From Hymenobacter mellowenesis (GTDB lineage: Bacteria > Bacteroidota > Bacteroidia > Cytophagales > Hymenobacteraceae): 64,000 nt of DNA. A model generated the notes under the pieces. It had not been told where the DNA came from. It made no database searches and worked only from the letters and a program-made list of their open reading frames with translations. Where the stretch lies: NCBI RefSeq assembly GCF_030581005.1, contig NZ_JAUQSX010000009.1, positions 1 to 64,000 of the forward strand, in the 5' to 3' direction. Positions 49,525-58,758 of the stretch are shown one piece after another; position 1 is the stretch's first letter, and each line of letters opens with the position of its first letter. The translations under genes and the position numbers were made by a program.

Positions 49525-50400
49525 CTATTTTGTGCCGGGCCGCGACGCCCCACCGGCCGGCCCCGCAAAAGTAAGCGAAGCCCAGGTAGATTGCCAGTCG
49601 GCGCGGTCGCGCAGCCGGGCGGGCGCGGCCGTCATATCCACGGCCGCCAGTAGGTAGGGACCAGGGCCTGACAACCGTAACAAAATCCGGCCGTTTTGGT
49701 TGGCGCGCATGGTAAAATGAGTGGTGGGCAGCCCGCCCGGCTGGCGCTGCCACACCTGCACGGCCGCCCCAAAAGCCGGTTTGCCATTGCGCAATACGCG
49801 AACGGTCAATGATTTATCCAAGGTCACGCGGTAGGGGTTTTGCTCGGGCACCAGCTCCAGGGGCAGGCCGTAGATTTGGCGGCAGGCGCTGTCGGTGGCG
49901 GGCGCGGTGGCGGCGGCTTCGCCTACCTGCACCAGGGCTTTGGCGCAGCGGCGGTAGGTTTCGCGGCCGGGCTTGGTCATTTCGTCGTTTTCCTGGCGCA
50001 GCTTCAGGGCGTAGTCGAGGCCTTCCTCGCGCAGGTAGGCGGTGAACTCGGCGGCGGGCAATTCGATGAAGGAATTGGTGGAGCGCATGAGCACCACGTG
50101 GGTGCCGGGCTGCGCAAAGGTGAAGCTGGTGCGGAAAGTATCGGTATCGGTGGCGTTTTGGGGCGTGAGGTTGGTGCTATCGGCGGGGGTGGGGCCGTAG
50201 CGCACCAGGCGCAGCACTTTGGTGGCTTTGGTGGTCCAGGGTTCGCCCTTGAAGTCGGCCCCGATGAAGGTATGCACATTAACTGTGGCGCCCGGCGAAA
50301 GGCGGAAGCGCGGGGCTTCGAGCCAGAACTCGTGGGCGAGTGCGGCAGTGGTTATTGATGCAATGCTGACTACCGCCAACGTATTCACGCTGTTGCGCAT
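49525..50400 (-). CDS. DUF4198 domain exported protein
   Basis: This 291-residue protein has a short signal peptide (MRNSVNTLAVVSIASITTAA) and starts its mature part HEFWLEAPRFRLSPGATVN, the hallmark of DUF4198. Middle segments such as FAQPGTHVVLMRSTNSFIEL and the late KPAFGAAVQVWQRQPGGL and NQNGRILLRLSGPGPYLLAA fit a beta-sandwich. DUF4198 proteins are often near metal or nickel-transport genes; none is seen here. It lies 4 bases from the next gene's stop. Confidence 0.85.
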   Translation of the reverse strand: MRNSVNTLAVVSIASITTAALAHEFWLEAPRFRLSPGATVNVHTFIGADFKGEPWTTKATKVLRLVRYGPTPADSTNLTPQNATDTDTFRTSFTFAQPGTHVVLMRSTNSFIELPAAEFTAYLREEGLDYALKLRQENDEMTKPGRETYRRCAKALVQVGEAAATAPATDSACRQIYGLPLELVPEQNPYRVTLDKSLTVRVLRNGKPAFGAAVQVWQRQPGGLPTTHFTMRANQNGRILLRLSGPGPYLLAAVDMTAAPARLRDRADWQSTWASLTFAGPAGGASRPGTK

Positions 50401-50404
50401 AAAA

Positions 50405-50890
50405 TCAGATGGATGTTATGGTCAGTAGTTTTTCTCGTACTACGCCCGGTAAGTCGGCGGCAAAAACAGCATTTGCTGGCCGTGAGCGCTGAATGAAAAT
50501 GAGTTCTTGACTGCTGTATTTTTCTAAATAGTTTGTCTCCACGGAGTGAGTATAAGTTAGCCCATCAAACGGGTAACTGTAAACCACGCGATAATAAGTC
50601 GTTCCATCAAGCTCTTGGCTCGTTGTGCGGGATGGTTCAAAGCTTCCGGTAACACGGCTGGCGTCGGCAGCAAGTGCCCAAAGCGCCTTATGCTTGTTTA
50701 TGCTTTGGTAGATTAGAAATAGTCCAGAAATAATGAATGCGACTGCGAGCAATATCTCCAGTAGCGAATAGTCTGAATCGGACAGCTTGTCTATTAGGCC
50801 TACCGATGCTATGAGTGACATGCCGATGCCTATTGGAAGGCGGCCATCCCGCAACATTATTTCGAGCTTATCGCCAAAGGGTAGCTTCAT
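50405..50890 (-). CDS. Small membrane protein, DUF3592-like
   Basis: This 161-residue protein has two helices (LPIGIGMSLIASVGLIDKL region and LLEILLAVAFIISGLFLIYQ), then a soluble domain with DGTTYYRVVYSYPFDGLTYT, which resembles DUF3592 domains. It is AT-richer than its neighbours. It lies between glycogen synthase (15 bases upstream end) and DUF4198 (4 bases) on one strand, so it may be cotranscribed. Function unknown. Confidence 0.65.
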   Translation of the reverse strand: MKLPFGDKLEIMLRDGRLPIGIGMSLIASVGLIDKLSDSDYSLLEILLAVAFIISGLFLIYQSINKHKALWALAADASRVTGSFEPSRTTSQELDGTTYYRVVYSYPFDGLTYTHSVETNYLEKYSSQELIFIQRSRPANAVFAADLPGVVREKLLTITSI

Positions 50891-50905
50891 AACCAGTGCC
50901 TTAGC

Positions 50906-52744
50906 CTACCGCCGTTCCAGCGCCAGCGCGTAGGCCCGGTCGTAGTACACGCGCAGGTTTTTCCAGTCGAAGAGTTCGGCGGAGCTTTCCACGGCGTTGC
51001 GCTGCATGATGCGCTCGCGGCGGCTGAGCAGCACGAAGTCCCAGAGCATGTTGCAGAGCTCCTCGGCCGATTCGTCGAAGGATTTTTCCTGGCGATGCAC
51101 CACGAAGATGCCTTTGCTTTCGGGGTCGGGCACGTTTTGCAGGGCGTAGTCGCCGAAGCCCGACAGGTCGGAGGTGATGGCGGGCACGCCGCGGGCCACG
51201 CATTCGAGCGGGGTATAGCCCCAGGGCTCGTAGTAGCTCGGAAACACGCCCATGTGGCAGCCGCGCACAAACTGCCCGTACTCCATCCCCAGCAGCGGCG
51301 AGGCCGGCGACACGAAGTCGGGGTGGTACACCATTTTCACCCGGTCGTGCTTGTGGTTGAGCAGGTTGGCCCGGCGCATGAAGTTCAGGATGTCGTCGTC
51401 CTGGTCGTTCACCAGGTTGTGGGTGATGACGGGCGGCAGGGTGTTGGTCTTCCAGGTTTGGAGGGTGCGGCGGTAGCGCAGCTTCCAGTAGTCGTCCACC
51501 ATGGCGCTGAGGTCGGGCAGCTTGTGGTCCTGGCTGGCGGCGGCGGCGTAGAACAGGCGCTCGCCTACCTGCCGCTCAATGGCCTGGCAGGTTTCGTGCA
51601 CCTCATCCAGCAAGGCGCGACGCTCCAGCACCTGCGGGTTGATGCTGGTGTAGGGGCGTTTAGTGATGAAAAACATCACCACCTGGCCTTCCAGGCCGCT
51701 GTGCTGCAGGCGGTGATTGAGGCGCGCCAGGGCTTCCAGGGTCAGGTCGAAGCCCTTGTTGTGGTACTCGTAGCGGCCCGAGGTGAAGAAATACAGCGTC
51801 TTGTCCAGGTCGAAGGCGTACGACTGGAAGAAGTGCGCCATCACGAATTCGTGAATCTTGGCCTTGTATTGCTGGTGCAGGTTCTGAAACTCGTGCAAGG
51901 CCACGAACCGCTCGATGTTGAGGCCGTTGGGCAGCACCGCGTCCGGAATCCGGTCCAGCAAGTAAATGCATTCGCGCACCGTCAGCTCGCTTACGGTGGT
52001 GAAAACGTGGCTGCCGTGGGCGGCGGCGCGCTCCATCTTCACCGCCGACTCGATGTTGAAATGCTTGGCCTCGGCCTCCCAGTTCACCCACATGAGGTGG
52101 TCGTAGAAGGCCGGGTCGTTCATGGCCAGGTAGCGGCCCAGCAGCGTGGCGTGGGTGGTGAAGAGGAAGTGCGCGGGCACTTGCAGGCGGCGCAGCTCCG
52201 GAATGGCCACGCCGGTCATCCACTCGTGGAAGTGGCACAGCAGGCGCTGCTCGGGCTTCACCTGGGCTGCTACGTGCTGGAAGAAAACCGTGGTGAGATG
52301 CCCGAAAGCAATGACCTGGTGCAGCAAATCGTCGTTGTCCGGCGCTGGAATGCCGTGGCGGGCCCACAGGTCCGACTTCAGCTGGCCCAGCCGGCCGTAG
52401 GCCTGAAACGGGTTGATGAGCACCACGCGGGGCCGGCCCGTCACCAGCCAGGTACCAATCTGCACGTCGTAGCCCTGGGCGCGCATGGTCCGCACGGCCG
52501 CGCCGAATGGGTCGGCGGCGGTGTGGATTTCGAGGTCGTCGTAGGGCTCGAACTCGCCCTGGGCCATGTTGGGGAAGTAGGGGCCGAGCAGGCAGTACCG
52601 GTCGCCCCACACGGGCATGGTGGCCGGCACCTTCGAGCGAATAACGGTGTAGATGCCGCCCACCTGGTTGCAGACTTCCCACGCTACCTCAACGAGCAGC
52701 GAATCGGGAAACAGGGCTTCGGGGGCGTGGGCAGTGGTCTGCAT
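50906..52744 (-). CDS. Glycogen synthase, GT3 (GYS-like) type
   Basis: This 612-residue glycosyltransferase looks like the eukaryotic/Bacteroidota GT3 glycogen synthase, not the bacterial GlgA. Signs are LVEVAWEVCNQVGGIYTVIR at the start, LLCHFHEWMTGVAIPELRR, FTTHATLLGRYLA, VLPNGLNIERFVALHEFQN, FFTSGRYEYHNKGFDLTLEA and the late FPSYYEPWGYTPLECVARGV. It transfers glucose from UDP-glucose to a growing alpha-1,4 chain. The branching enzyme on the same strand is about 2.7 kb upstream. No ADP-glucose pyrophosphorylase gene is seen. Confidence 0.9.
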   Translation of the reverse strand: MQTTAHAPEALFPDSLLVEVAWEVCNQVGGIYTVIRSKVPATMPVWGDRYCLLGPYFPNMAQGEFEPYDDLEIHTAADPFGAAVRTMRAQGYDVQIGTWLVTGRPRVVLINPFQAYGRLGQLKSDLWARHGIPAPDNDDLLHQVIAFGHLTTVFFQHVAAQVKPEQRLLCHFHEWMTGVAIPELRRLQVPAHFLFTTHATLLGRYLAMNDPAFYDHLMWVNWEAEAKHFNIESAVKMERAAAHGSHVFTTVSELTVRECIYLLDRIPDAVLPNGLNIERFVALHEFQNLHQQYKAKIHEFVMAHFFQSYAFDLDKTLYFFTSGRYEYHNKGFDLTLEALARLNHRLQHSGLEGQVVMFFITKRPYTSINPQVLERRALLDEVHETCQAIERQVGERLFYAAAASQDHKLPDLSAMVDDYWKLRYRRTLQTWKTNTLPPVITHNLVNDQDDDILNFMRRANLLNHKHDRVKMVYHPDFVSPASPLLGMEYGQFVRGCHMGVFPSYYEPWGYTPLECVARGVPAITSDLSGFGDYALQNVPDPESKGIFVVHRQEKSFDESAEELCNMLWDFVLLSRRERIMQRNAVESSAELFDWKNLRVYYDRAYALALERR

Positions 52745-52879
52745 GGGGGAGGGCGGGAATTGAGCGGCGAAGAGCGTGAGAAAGAACGTGGCGAAAGGTA
52801 AGCCGATTTAAGCCGCTCCTGCCAACTGTAGGAGGCTTTTTTTTGGAGGTTTTGGCCAATTTTTTACAGTGGAGGCCCC

Positions 52880-52968
52880 CTGTCATCCTGAGCGCAGCGA
52901 AGGACCTTATCGCGCTAGAACCGGTCGTTCTGCGGTTATAAGGTCCTTCGCTACGCTCAGGATGACAG
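52880..52968. repeat. Long palindrome, family 2 copy G
   Basis: CTGTCATCCTGAGCGCAGCG then AAGGACCTTAT (52880-52910) pairs with 52938-52968 with one mismatch; the loop is 27 bases. It lies between the glycogen synthase start and the carboxylesterase stop. Confidence 0.92.
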
Positions 52969-52971
52969 ACG

Positions 52972-54309
52972 TTATGCCTTTTCCACCTCCAGCACGCCCG
53001 GAATAGTTACCTTGTCCGGCAGCGTGCCGGTGCGGGCAAAATCGGCCCAGAGCTGCCGCACCTGCCGGCCGACGGCGTCGAATTCTTCCCAATCGGCCGT
53101 GCCCAGCAGCGGCGTGGCGGCCCAGCCGGCACGGTTGCCCAGCAGCAGCGGCAAATCGACCACGTGCGCGGCTCCGAACGGGCTGCCGGGTGGCTGGTAG
53201 GTGAGCACGAACCGCCAGGCGCGGCCGCCCGCCCGGGCCTGCCGCGCGGCAAATGCCCGCGCCGGCGCCAGGTAAATGCGGCGCGACGTAACCTCCGTAA
53301 GCAAGCGTACCACGCGGCCGCCCGCCAGCGGCAGGCGTTGCAGCCAATTAAACGTTGGGTCGATGACGGCGAAAAAGCGGGTTTCCTCGGCCGTGGCGCC
53401 GATGAGCACGTCGATGTGCGGGGCCACGGCGGCCCAGGTGGCGTCAATTTCGGTTTCGGGCGGAAGGGGCGCGGCGCCGTACTGCGGGCCGAAGGGCATC
53501 CCGCCTTTCAGGCCCTGCCAGCGGGCGGCTTTGACCACGGCGCCTTCGCGGGCCAGCACCTCAGCCACCGATGCGGTAGGTGAGAGCGGACCCACGGCCC
53601 GGCTCATGGCGCGCAGCATTCGCTGGCGGCCTCGGGTGAGGCCCAGCGGCGCGCTGTGCAGCATCACACGCCGGAACAGGCTGGCCGCGCCTGCCGTCAG
53701 CATCAGCTGGGCAATGGCATCGGCGCCCGATGAGTGGCCGAACATCGTCACCAAAGCCGGGTCGCCGCCAAAGGCGGTAATGTTGCGCTGCACCCAGCGC
53801 AAGGCTTCCAGCAAATCGAGCAAGCCCAGGTTCGGCGGGGTGCTGCCGCTGCCCAGAAACCCAAACAAGCCCAGCCGGTACGTCACGGCCACGAACACCA
53901 CGCGCTGCTCGGCCACCCAGGTGGCGGGGTCGTAAATGGCCAAGTCGCCCGCGCCAGATACATAAGAGCCGCCGTGCACCCACACGATGACGGGCAAGCC
54001 CTCAGCGGTCCGAAAATCGGCGGGCAGGGTAATGGACAGGCGCAGGCAGTCTTCGTCAAAGCTGAGAGCGGCAAACAGGTCGCCCATCACCTGGTCCACG
54101 CGCGGGTCGGCCAACTGCGGGCAGGCGGGGGCGGGCGCCGTGGCCTCAATGGGCTCTGTGGCGGGCGGCTCCGGGGTGGGTGGATGAAAGCGCGCGGCGC
54201 GGGCGTAGCGGATGCCCGTGGCGCGCAGCACCGGCCCGTCGGCCCGGCCGATGATGGTGCCGGCGGGGGCGGTGAAGTGGGAGGCGGTGAAGTGGGGGGC
54301 GGGAAGCAA
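52972..54309 (-). CDS. Type B carboxylesterase family protein
   Basis: This alpha/beta-hydrolase of about 445 residues has an N-terminal TAPAGTIIGRADGPVLRATG, an oxyanion-hole HGGSYVSGAG, and nucleophile elbow FGGDPALVTMFGHSSGADAI with Ser in GHSSG (family norm is GESAG). The acid may be the Glu in GATAEETRFFA and the His in FGAAHVVDLPLL. It has no evident signal peptide. ATG at 54360 lies inside palindrome copy H, so TTG at 54309 is preferred, with low certainty. It may hydrolyse carboxyl esters; substrate unknown. Confidence 0.8.
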   Translation of the reverse strand: MLPAPHFTASHFTAPAGTIIGRADGPVLRATGIRYARAARFHPPTPEPPATEPIEATAPAPACPQLADPRVDQVMGDLFAALSFDEDCLRLSITLPADFRTAEGLPVIVWVHGGSYVSGAGDLAIYDPATWVAEQRVVFVAVTYRLGLFGFLGSGSTPPNLGLLDLLEALRWVQRNITAFGGDPALVTMFGHSSGADAIAQLMLTAGAASLFRRVMLHSAPLGLTRGRQRMLRAMSRAVGPLSPTASVAEVLAREGAVVKAARWQGLKGGMPFGPQYGAAPLPPETEIDATWAAVAPHIDVLIGATAEETRFFAVIDPTFNWLQRLPLAGGRVVRLLTEVTSRRIYLAPARAFAARQARAGGRAWRFVLTYQPPGSPFGAAHVVDLPLLLGNRAGWAATPLLGTADWEEFDAVGRQVRQLWADFARTGTLPDKVTIPGVLEVEKA

Positions 54310-54349
54310 GGAGGAGAACCTGGGAATTGGGATAGATGTAGGGAAAAAC

Positions 54350-54457
54350 AAGAACGTCATGCAGAGCGTAGCGAAGCATCTTTACCGCGCAACGCAATCC
54401 AATCAACAGGATTACTATTGCGAGCAAGATGCTTCGCTGCGCTCTGATGACGTTCTT
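54350..54457. repeat. Long palindrome, family 1 copy H
   Basis: Arms at 54350-54382 and 54426-54457 pair with one deletion (CTCTGATGACG on the right where CTCTGCATGACG is expected). The core is the CAGAGCG subtype. It lies between the carboxylesterase and YitT genes. Confidence 0.9.
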
Positions 54458-54475
54458 TTTGCTCAAAAAGCTACC

Positions 54476-55372
54476 CTAGTGCAATGCCCGCTTCTTGATG
54501 ATGCCGCCCTGCGCGTCATCAATGCGGTATTGGACGATGAAGGCTTTGGGGTCGACTTCCTGCACGGCCGTGCGCAGGCCCGGCAGCTCCAGGCGCGTTA
54601 CCACGGTGAAGACGATGTCGCGCTCGATGCCCATTTCGCCGCGCTTGCCGTAGCCCGATTTTCCCTGGTACATCGTGACGCCCCGGCCCAGCTTTTCGGT
54701 GATGACCTTGCGGATGGCGTCGCTGTATTCCGACACGATGGTGACGCCCGTGTATTGCTCGATACCGTTGAGCACGAATTCCAGCACGCGGGCGGCGGCG
54801 AAGTAGGTGAGCATGGAATAGAGGGCCGGCTCGGTACCCAGCACCAGCACCGCCACGCCGAAGATGACGACGTTGAGAATCAGAATTAAGTCGCTGACTT
54901 TGAGCAGCACCAGGTAGCGGCTCACGAGCAGGGCGGCAATTTCGGTGCCGTCGAGCACGGCCCCGCCGCGCATGGCCAGGCCGATGCCGGCGCCGATGAA
55001 CACGCCCCCGAACACGGCGGTGAGCAGCAGGTCGTGCGTGACGTCGGGGAAGGGCACCAAGGCCAGCACCAGCGCCAGCCCGCCAATGCCCAGGGCGCTG
55101 CGTAAGGCAAAGCGTCGGCCCAACTGGTTATAGCCCAAGGCAATGAATGGCAGGTTGATAACCAGAATCAGGATGGAGAGCGGCAGCCGGAAGGCCGCCG
55201 CCAGCAGCATCGAAACGCCGGTTACGCCGCCGTCGATGAAGTGGCTGGAAAGCAGGAAGGATTTGAGCCCGAACGCGGCCGAAATCACGCCGATGATGAT
55301 GAACAGCGCGTTTTTTAGTTCGGAGTTGGGGACGTTGTTGAGTTGAACGGCAGGGGAGTCAGTTGGGGTCAT
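54476..55372 (-). CDS. YitT family membrane protein
   Basis: This 298-residue protein has about five helices in the first 180 residues (IIGVISAAFGLKSFLLSSHF, LPFIALGYNQLGRRF, AALLVSRYLVLLKVSDLILI) and the cytosolic DUF2179 domain at the end (TIVSEYSDAIRKVITEKLGR, FTVVTRLELPGLRTAVQEVD). It matches the YitT/YvjA family, whose role is not well established. ATG at 55372 begins MTPTDSPAVQL. It lies 114 bases from the branching enzyme's end on the same strand. Confidence 0.88.
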   Translation of the reverse strand: MTPTDSPAVQLNNVPNSELKNALFIIIGVISAAFGLKSFLLSSHFIDGGVTGVSMLLAAAFRLPLSILILVINLPFIALGYNQLGRRFALRSALGIGGLALVLALVPFPDVTHDLLLTAVFGGVFIGAGIGLAMRGGAVLDGTEIAALLVSRYLVLLKVSDLILILNVVIFGVAVLVLGTEPALYSMLTYFAAARVLEFVLNGIEQYTGVTIVSEYSDAIRKVITEKLGRGVTMYQGKSGYGKRGEMGIERDIVFTVVTRLELPGLRTAVQEVDPKAFIVQYRIDDAQGGIIKKRALH

Positions 55373-55485
55373 AAGCAGGAGGGGCGGAGAGGCACGAAAC
55401 CTCAGAACGTGGGTGGTACAAAATGCAAGAACGCCATGCGGCGCGGGCCACATGACGTTCTGCTATACGGGAAGCGGGCCAATTG

Positions 55486-57381
55486 TTACCCTTCCTGCGA
55501 CAAAATGAGCACCGCGTACGGCGCCACCCCGATGCTGCCGTGCCAGGCGTAGCCGTCGTATTCGCCGGCCTCGGCCTCCAGGCCAAAGCTGTTGAAATCA
55601 CCAAACTCGCCGTCATAGCCGCTCCAGTCGCTGTTGAAGCGCACCGTCCAGCGGCCGGGGCCGGGCAGGCCGATGGTGTAGTTTTCGCGGGCCTGGTTGG
55701 CGAAGTTGGCCAGCACCACCGTGGTGTCGCCAGGGTTGTTTTCACCCTCGGCCCAGCGGGCGTAAGCCACCAGCTTTTCCGTGTTATTCACATGGAAAAC
55801 GTGGGTATGCTGCCCGCCCAGGCCGCGCGTCGAGCCCCGGAAGTTGCGGCGCAGCGCAATCAGGTCGCGGTAGAGGTGCACCAGGCCGCCGCGGGCCGTG
55901 GCGTGGGCCCACACCAGCGGCTCAGCGTCGTTGAACTCGCCATCGGCCAGGAATTCCTGCCCCTGAAAAAGCATCGGGATGCCCGGCGCCGTGAGCACCA
56001 GCGCGGCGCCCAGCGTGGTGCGCTTTTTGGCGAAATAATGGTCGGCCGCGCCGGGCATGATTTCGTCGGCCACGCGGTGCTTGCCGTTGGCCACCTCGTC
56101 GTGGCTTTCGGTGTAGATGACGCGGCGGAAGGCGTCGTCGTTGTAGCTCTCCGAGAGGGCGTTGGCCACGGCCTGCATGTTGCGGTCGGCGTCGAAGGGC
56201 GTGGTGAGGGCCTCTACAATAGGGTACACAAACGAGCTGTCCCACTGCGAATCAAAGCCCTGCCCGCCCTTGGCCACGCTCTCGGTGATGCCGGCGTTGC
56301 CGCGCATGTCCTCGGCGATGGTGATTTTCCAGGGCATGGTCTGGTCGATTTCCTCGTTAATCCAGCGCATCAGGCTCCAGCCCTCGGGCAGGTCGTCGCC
56401 GGGGTTGTCCTCGCCCTTCACGTTGCGGATGAAGGCGATGGCATCGGCCCGCAGGCCGTCGACGCGGTATTCCTGCAGCCACATCAGGGCGTTGTCGCGG
56501 ATGTACTGGCGCACCTCGGGGCGGCCGTAGTCGGGGCGGTTGTGGCCCCAGGGCGTTTCGGCCTTCCAGTCGTTGTAGAAGTAGATGCCGCCGCCGTCGT
56601 TTTCGCTCCAGCCATCGAACTGCCACAGGTCGAGGTCACCGGGGCCGAAATGGTTGTACACCACATCGAGCACCACGGCAATGCCGTGCTGGTGGGCCGC
56701 TTTCACCAGTTGCTTGAAGGCCACGGGCCCACCGTAGTCGCTTTCCAGCGCAAACGGATTCGAGGGATTATAGCCCCACGAGCGGCTGCCCGGAAACTCG
56801 GTGGCCGGCAGCAACTCGATGCAGTTGATGCCCAAATCGCGCAGGTAAGGCAGCTTTTCGGCCACTTCGGCGAAGGTGCCCACCTTGTCGGCATCGGGGG
56901 CGTTGAAGGTGCCCACGTGCAACTCGTAAATCACCAGCTCGTTCCAGGCCGGCATCTGGAAGTTGTCCTCGGCCCAGTCGAAATTCGGGTCGTGCACCAC
57001 CGACGAGCCGGCCGAATTGGTGACCTGGCGGGCGTAGGGGTCGTTGCGGTCGAACTGCTGCTTGCCGTTGGTAAGGTGGTATTTGTACTCGTCGCCGGGC
57101 TTGGCGCCGGGCACGTCGATGGCCCAGTAGCCGTCGGTTTCGTGGGTCAGTGGGTTGGTTTCGGCGTTCCACTCATTGAAGGTGCCCACCACGGAAACGG
57201 CGTCGGCGTGGGGCGCCCACACTCGGAAGGTGGTGCCGCCCTCGTGGGGCACGGCGCCCATGCCAGGCTGCGGCGCGGGCCCGGTGGGCTGGGCGCTGGC
57301 TGGGGCGGCGGGCTTGGTAGAGGTGGTTTTGGAAGGGGTTTTGGCGCGGGGCGCGGGTTTGGAGTCGGAAACGGTTGGCAT
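55486..57381 (-). CDS. GH13 alpha-amylase family, glycogen branching enzyme-like
   Basis: This 631-residue enzyme begins with a disordered Pro/Ala/Lys-rich stretch (about 1-40), then a CBM48-like domain (GTTFRVWAPHADAVSVVGTF). The GH13 barrel keeps the conserved regions DVVYNHFGPGDL, GLRADAIAFIR (Asp nucleophile), TIAEDMRGNAG (Glu acid) and YTESHDEVANG. The fold and regions resemble 1,4-alpha-glucan branching enzymes or maltooligosyltrehalose trehalohydrolases; the branching role fits the glycogen synthase nearby, but trehalohydrolase is not excluded. ATG at 57381 starts MPTVSDSKPAPRAK. Confidence 0.85.
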   Translation of the reverse strand: MPTVSDSKPAPRAKTPSKTTSTKPAAPASAQPTGPAPQPGMGAVPHEGGTTFRVWAPHADAVSVVGTFNEWNAETNPLTHETDGYWAIDVPGAKPGDEYKYHLTNGKQQFDRNDPYARQVTNSAGSSVVHDPNFDWAEDNFQMPAWNELVIYELHVGTFNAPDADKVGTFAEVAEKLPYLRDLGINCIELLPATEFPGSRSWGYNPSNPFALESDYGGPVAFKQLVKAAHQHGIAVVLDVVYNHFGPGDLDLWQFDGWSENDGGGIYFYNDWKAETPWGHNRPDYGRPEVRQYIRDNALMWLQEYRVDGLRADAIAFIRNVKGEDNPGDDLPEGWSLMRWINEEIDQTMPWKITIAEDMRGNAGITESVAKGGQGFDSQWDSSFVYPIVEALTTPFDADRNMQAVANALSESYNDDAFRRVIYTESHDEVANGKHRVADEIMPGAADHYFAKKRTTLGAALVLTAPGIPMLFQGQEFLADGEFNDAEPLVWAHATARGGLVHLYRDLIALRRNFRGSTRGLGGQHTHVFHVNNTEKLVAYARWAEGENNPGDTTVVLANFANQARENYTIGLPGPGRWTVRFNSDWSGYDGEFGDFNSFGLEAEAGEYDGYAWHGSIGVAPYAVLILSQEG

Positions 57382-57575
57382 TGAAAAGAGCGAAGCCCTC
57401 TGCCCGGGAAGCCGAAAATGCGGCCGGTGCGGAACAAGAGGTAGGTGGGCAATACGCATCTGAGCAACTTTCGGCCAGCTCAAGCGGGAAGGTGGCTTGT
57501 TTGGGCTGCTGGTCAGGGCCATAGCCCGGCAGCCGATAGTTGCGGCTTTGCTATATTCTCCCGACCTTTTCCGGC

Positions 57576-58262
57576 ATGAACGTCGCCACGCCTGCCGCCG
57601 AGGGCCGCACCACCCTCTATCATCGCCGCCACGCCAAGCAGCAGGCGGCCAAAACGCTGGGCCACATCGCGCCGGCCCTGGTGCTGTTCTTCGGCGTGGT
57701 GCCCATTCTCACGGGGGAAGAGCATTTTACCTTCCTGGGCGCCCTGGAAATTGCCGTGGGCGCCGCCTACCTCGCCCTCATGGTGCGCGAGCTGCGGCAC
57801 CTGCGCCACAACCCCTTTCACCGCGAGCCCGTGGCGTGGCTGGAGCTGGCGGCGGCCGGCATTCTGGCCCTCGAAAGCTACCACATCTGGCACCGCCACC
57901 ACGCCGCCGAGCTGGCCGGCGCCCCGCATCGCCTGCACGTGCTGCCCTGGCTGTACGCCGCCGTGGCCCTGATGTACGTGGTGCTGGCCTTCCGCCTCAA
58001 TAAGCTGACCGACCGGCAGTTCCTGCACCTGCACGCCGATGGTTTTGCCGTGCGCACCCACCGCCTGGGCCCGGCCCACGAACTGACCTGGGCCGAAGTA
58101 GCCGCCCTGGAGCCCGTGGGCCCGGCCGATGTGCTGGTGCACCGGGCCGATGGCCGGAAGCTACAAATTTCGTTTGCCAATACCCACGACGGCGCCGCCC
58201 ACCGCGACCGCCTGCTGGCACACGCAGCCGGGCATTTAGCCACGCCCGCCCCGATGGATTAA
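57576..58262 (+). CDS. Four-helix membrane protein with C-terminal domain, unknown
   Basis: This 228-residue protein has helices near residues 33-50, 55-75, 88-105 and 118-140 (HIAPALVLFFGVVPIL, LGALEIAVGAAYLALMV, LELAAAGILALES, LPWLYAAVALMYVVLAF). A 70-residue soluble tail follows (DGFAVRTHRLGPAHELTWAE, RKLQISFANTHDG), with the strand pattern of a PH-like domain. No family recognised. It is divergent from the branching enzyme and 73 bases before the next plus-strand gene. Confidence 0.7.
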   Translation: MNVATPAAEGRTTLYHRRHAKQQAAKTLGHIAPALVLFFGVVPILTGEEHFTFLGALEIAVGAAYLALMVRELRHLRHNPFHREPVAWLELAAAGILALESYHIWHRHHAAELAGAPHRLHVLPWLYAAVALMYVVLAFRLNKLTDRQFLHLHADGFAVRTHRLGPAHELTWAEVAALEPVGPADVLVHRADGRKLQISFANTHDGAAHRDRLLAHAAGHLATPAPMD

Positions 58263-58335
58263 GCGGCGGCCCTTGGCAACTTCGGAGAGCTATTTGGGGT
58301 TTTGGAGGTAATCTTTGCCCCGCGTTTTCCCTGCT

Positions 58336-58743
58336 ATGCCACGTCCCAAACCCGTCATTTTTGGCCTCTACGGCTGGTCGCCCGATTATGGCTTCCGCTA
58401 CATTCACCCCGCCAACCGCCGCGCCTTCGAGCTGCTGGAGCCCGTGGGCAAACTCTTCGAAAAAATCAGCGAAGATGAAGAAGGCGAGTGGATTACCATT
58501 CGCTACGACGAGCAGCAGTTTCTGGTGCGCCCCGAGCTTTTCAAGGAAATCTATCACAAGCCCAAGTTCAGCTTCGGCGACTCGGTGGAGGAAACCACGC
58601 CCCAGCCGGGCCAGTACCGCCACTTCGGCCACGTGTCGGACGTGTTCTGGAACGAGGCCACCGACACCGCGACCTACCAGATTGTGGAGCGCAAGCGCAA
58701 GCTGCCGCGCGTGTTTCAGGCCAGTGAGCTGCGGGCTGATTAA
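58336..58743 (+). CDS. Small conserved protein of unknown function
   Basis: This 135-residue cytosolic protein starts at ATG 58336 (MPRPKPVIFGLYGWSPDYGF). It contains RYIHPANRRAFELLEPVGKL, EGEWITIRYDEQQFLVRPEL and GHVSDVFWNEATDTATYQIV, reading like a single small folded domain. TAATCTTTG lies at 58308-58316 and resembles the promoter element with one extra base. Palindrome E follows. No family can be named. Confidence 0.7.
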   Translation: MPRPKPVIFGLYGWSPDYGFRYIHPANRRAFELLEPVGKLFEKISEDEEGEWITIRYDEQQFLVRPELFKEIYHKPKFSFGDSVEETTPQPGQYRHFGHVSDVFWNEATDTATYQIVERKRKLPRVFQASELRAD

Positions 58744-58758
58744 ACGCGGACTAATGCC

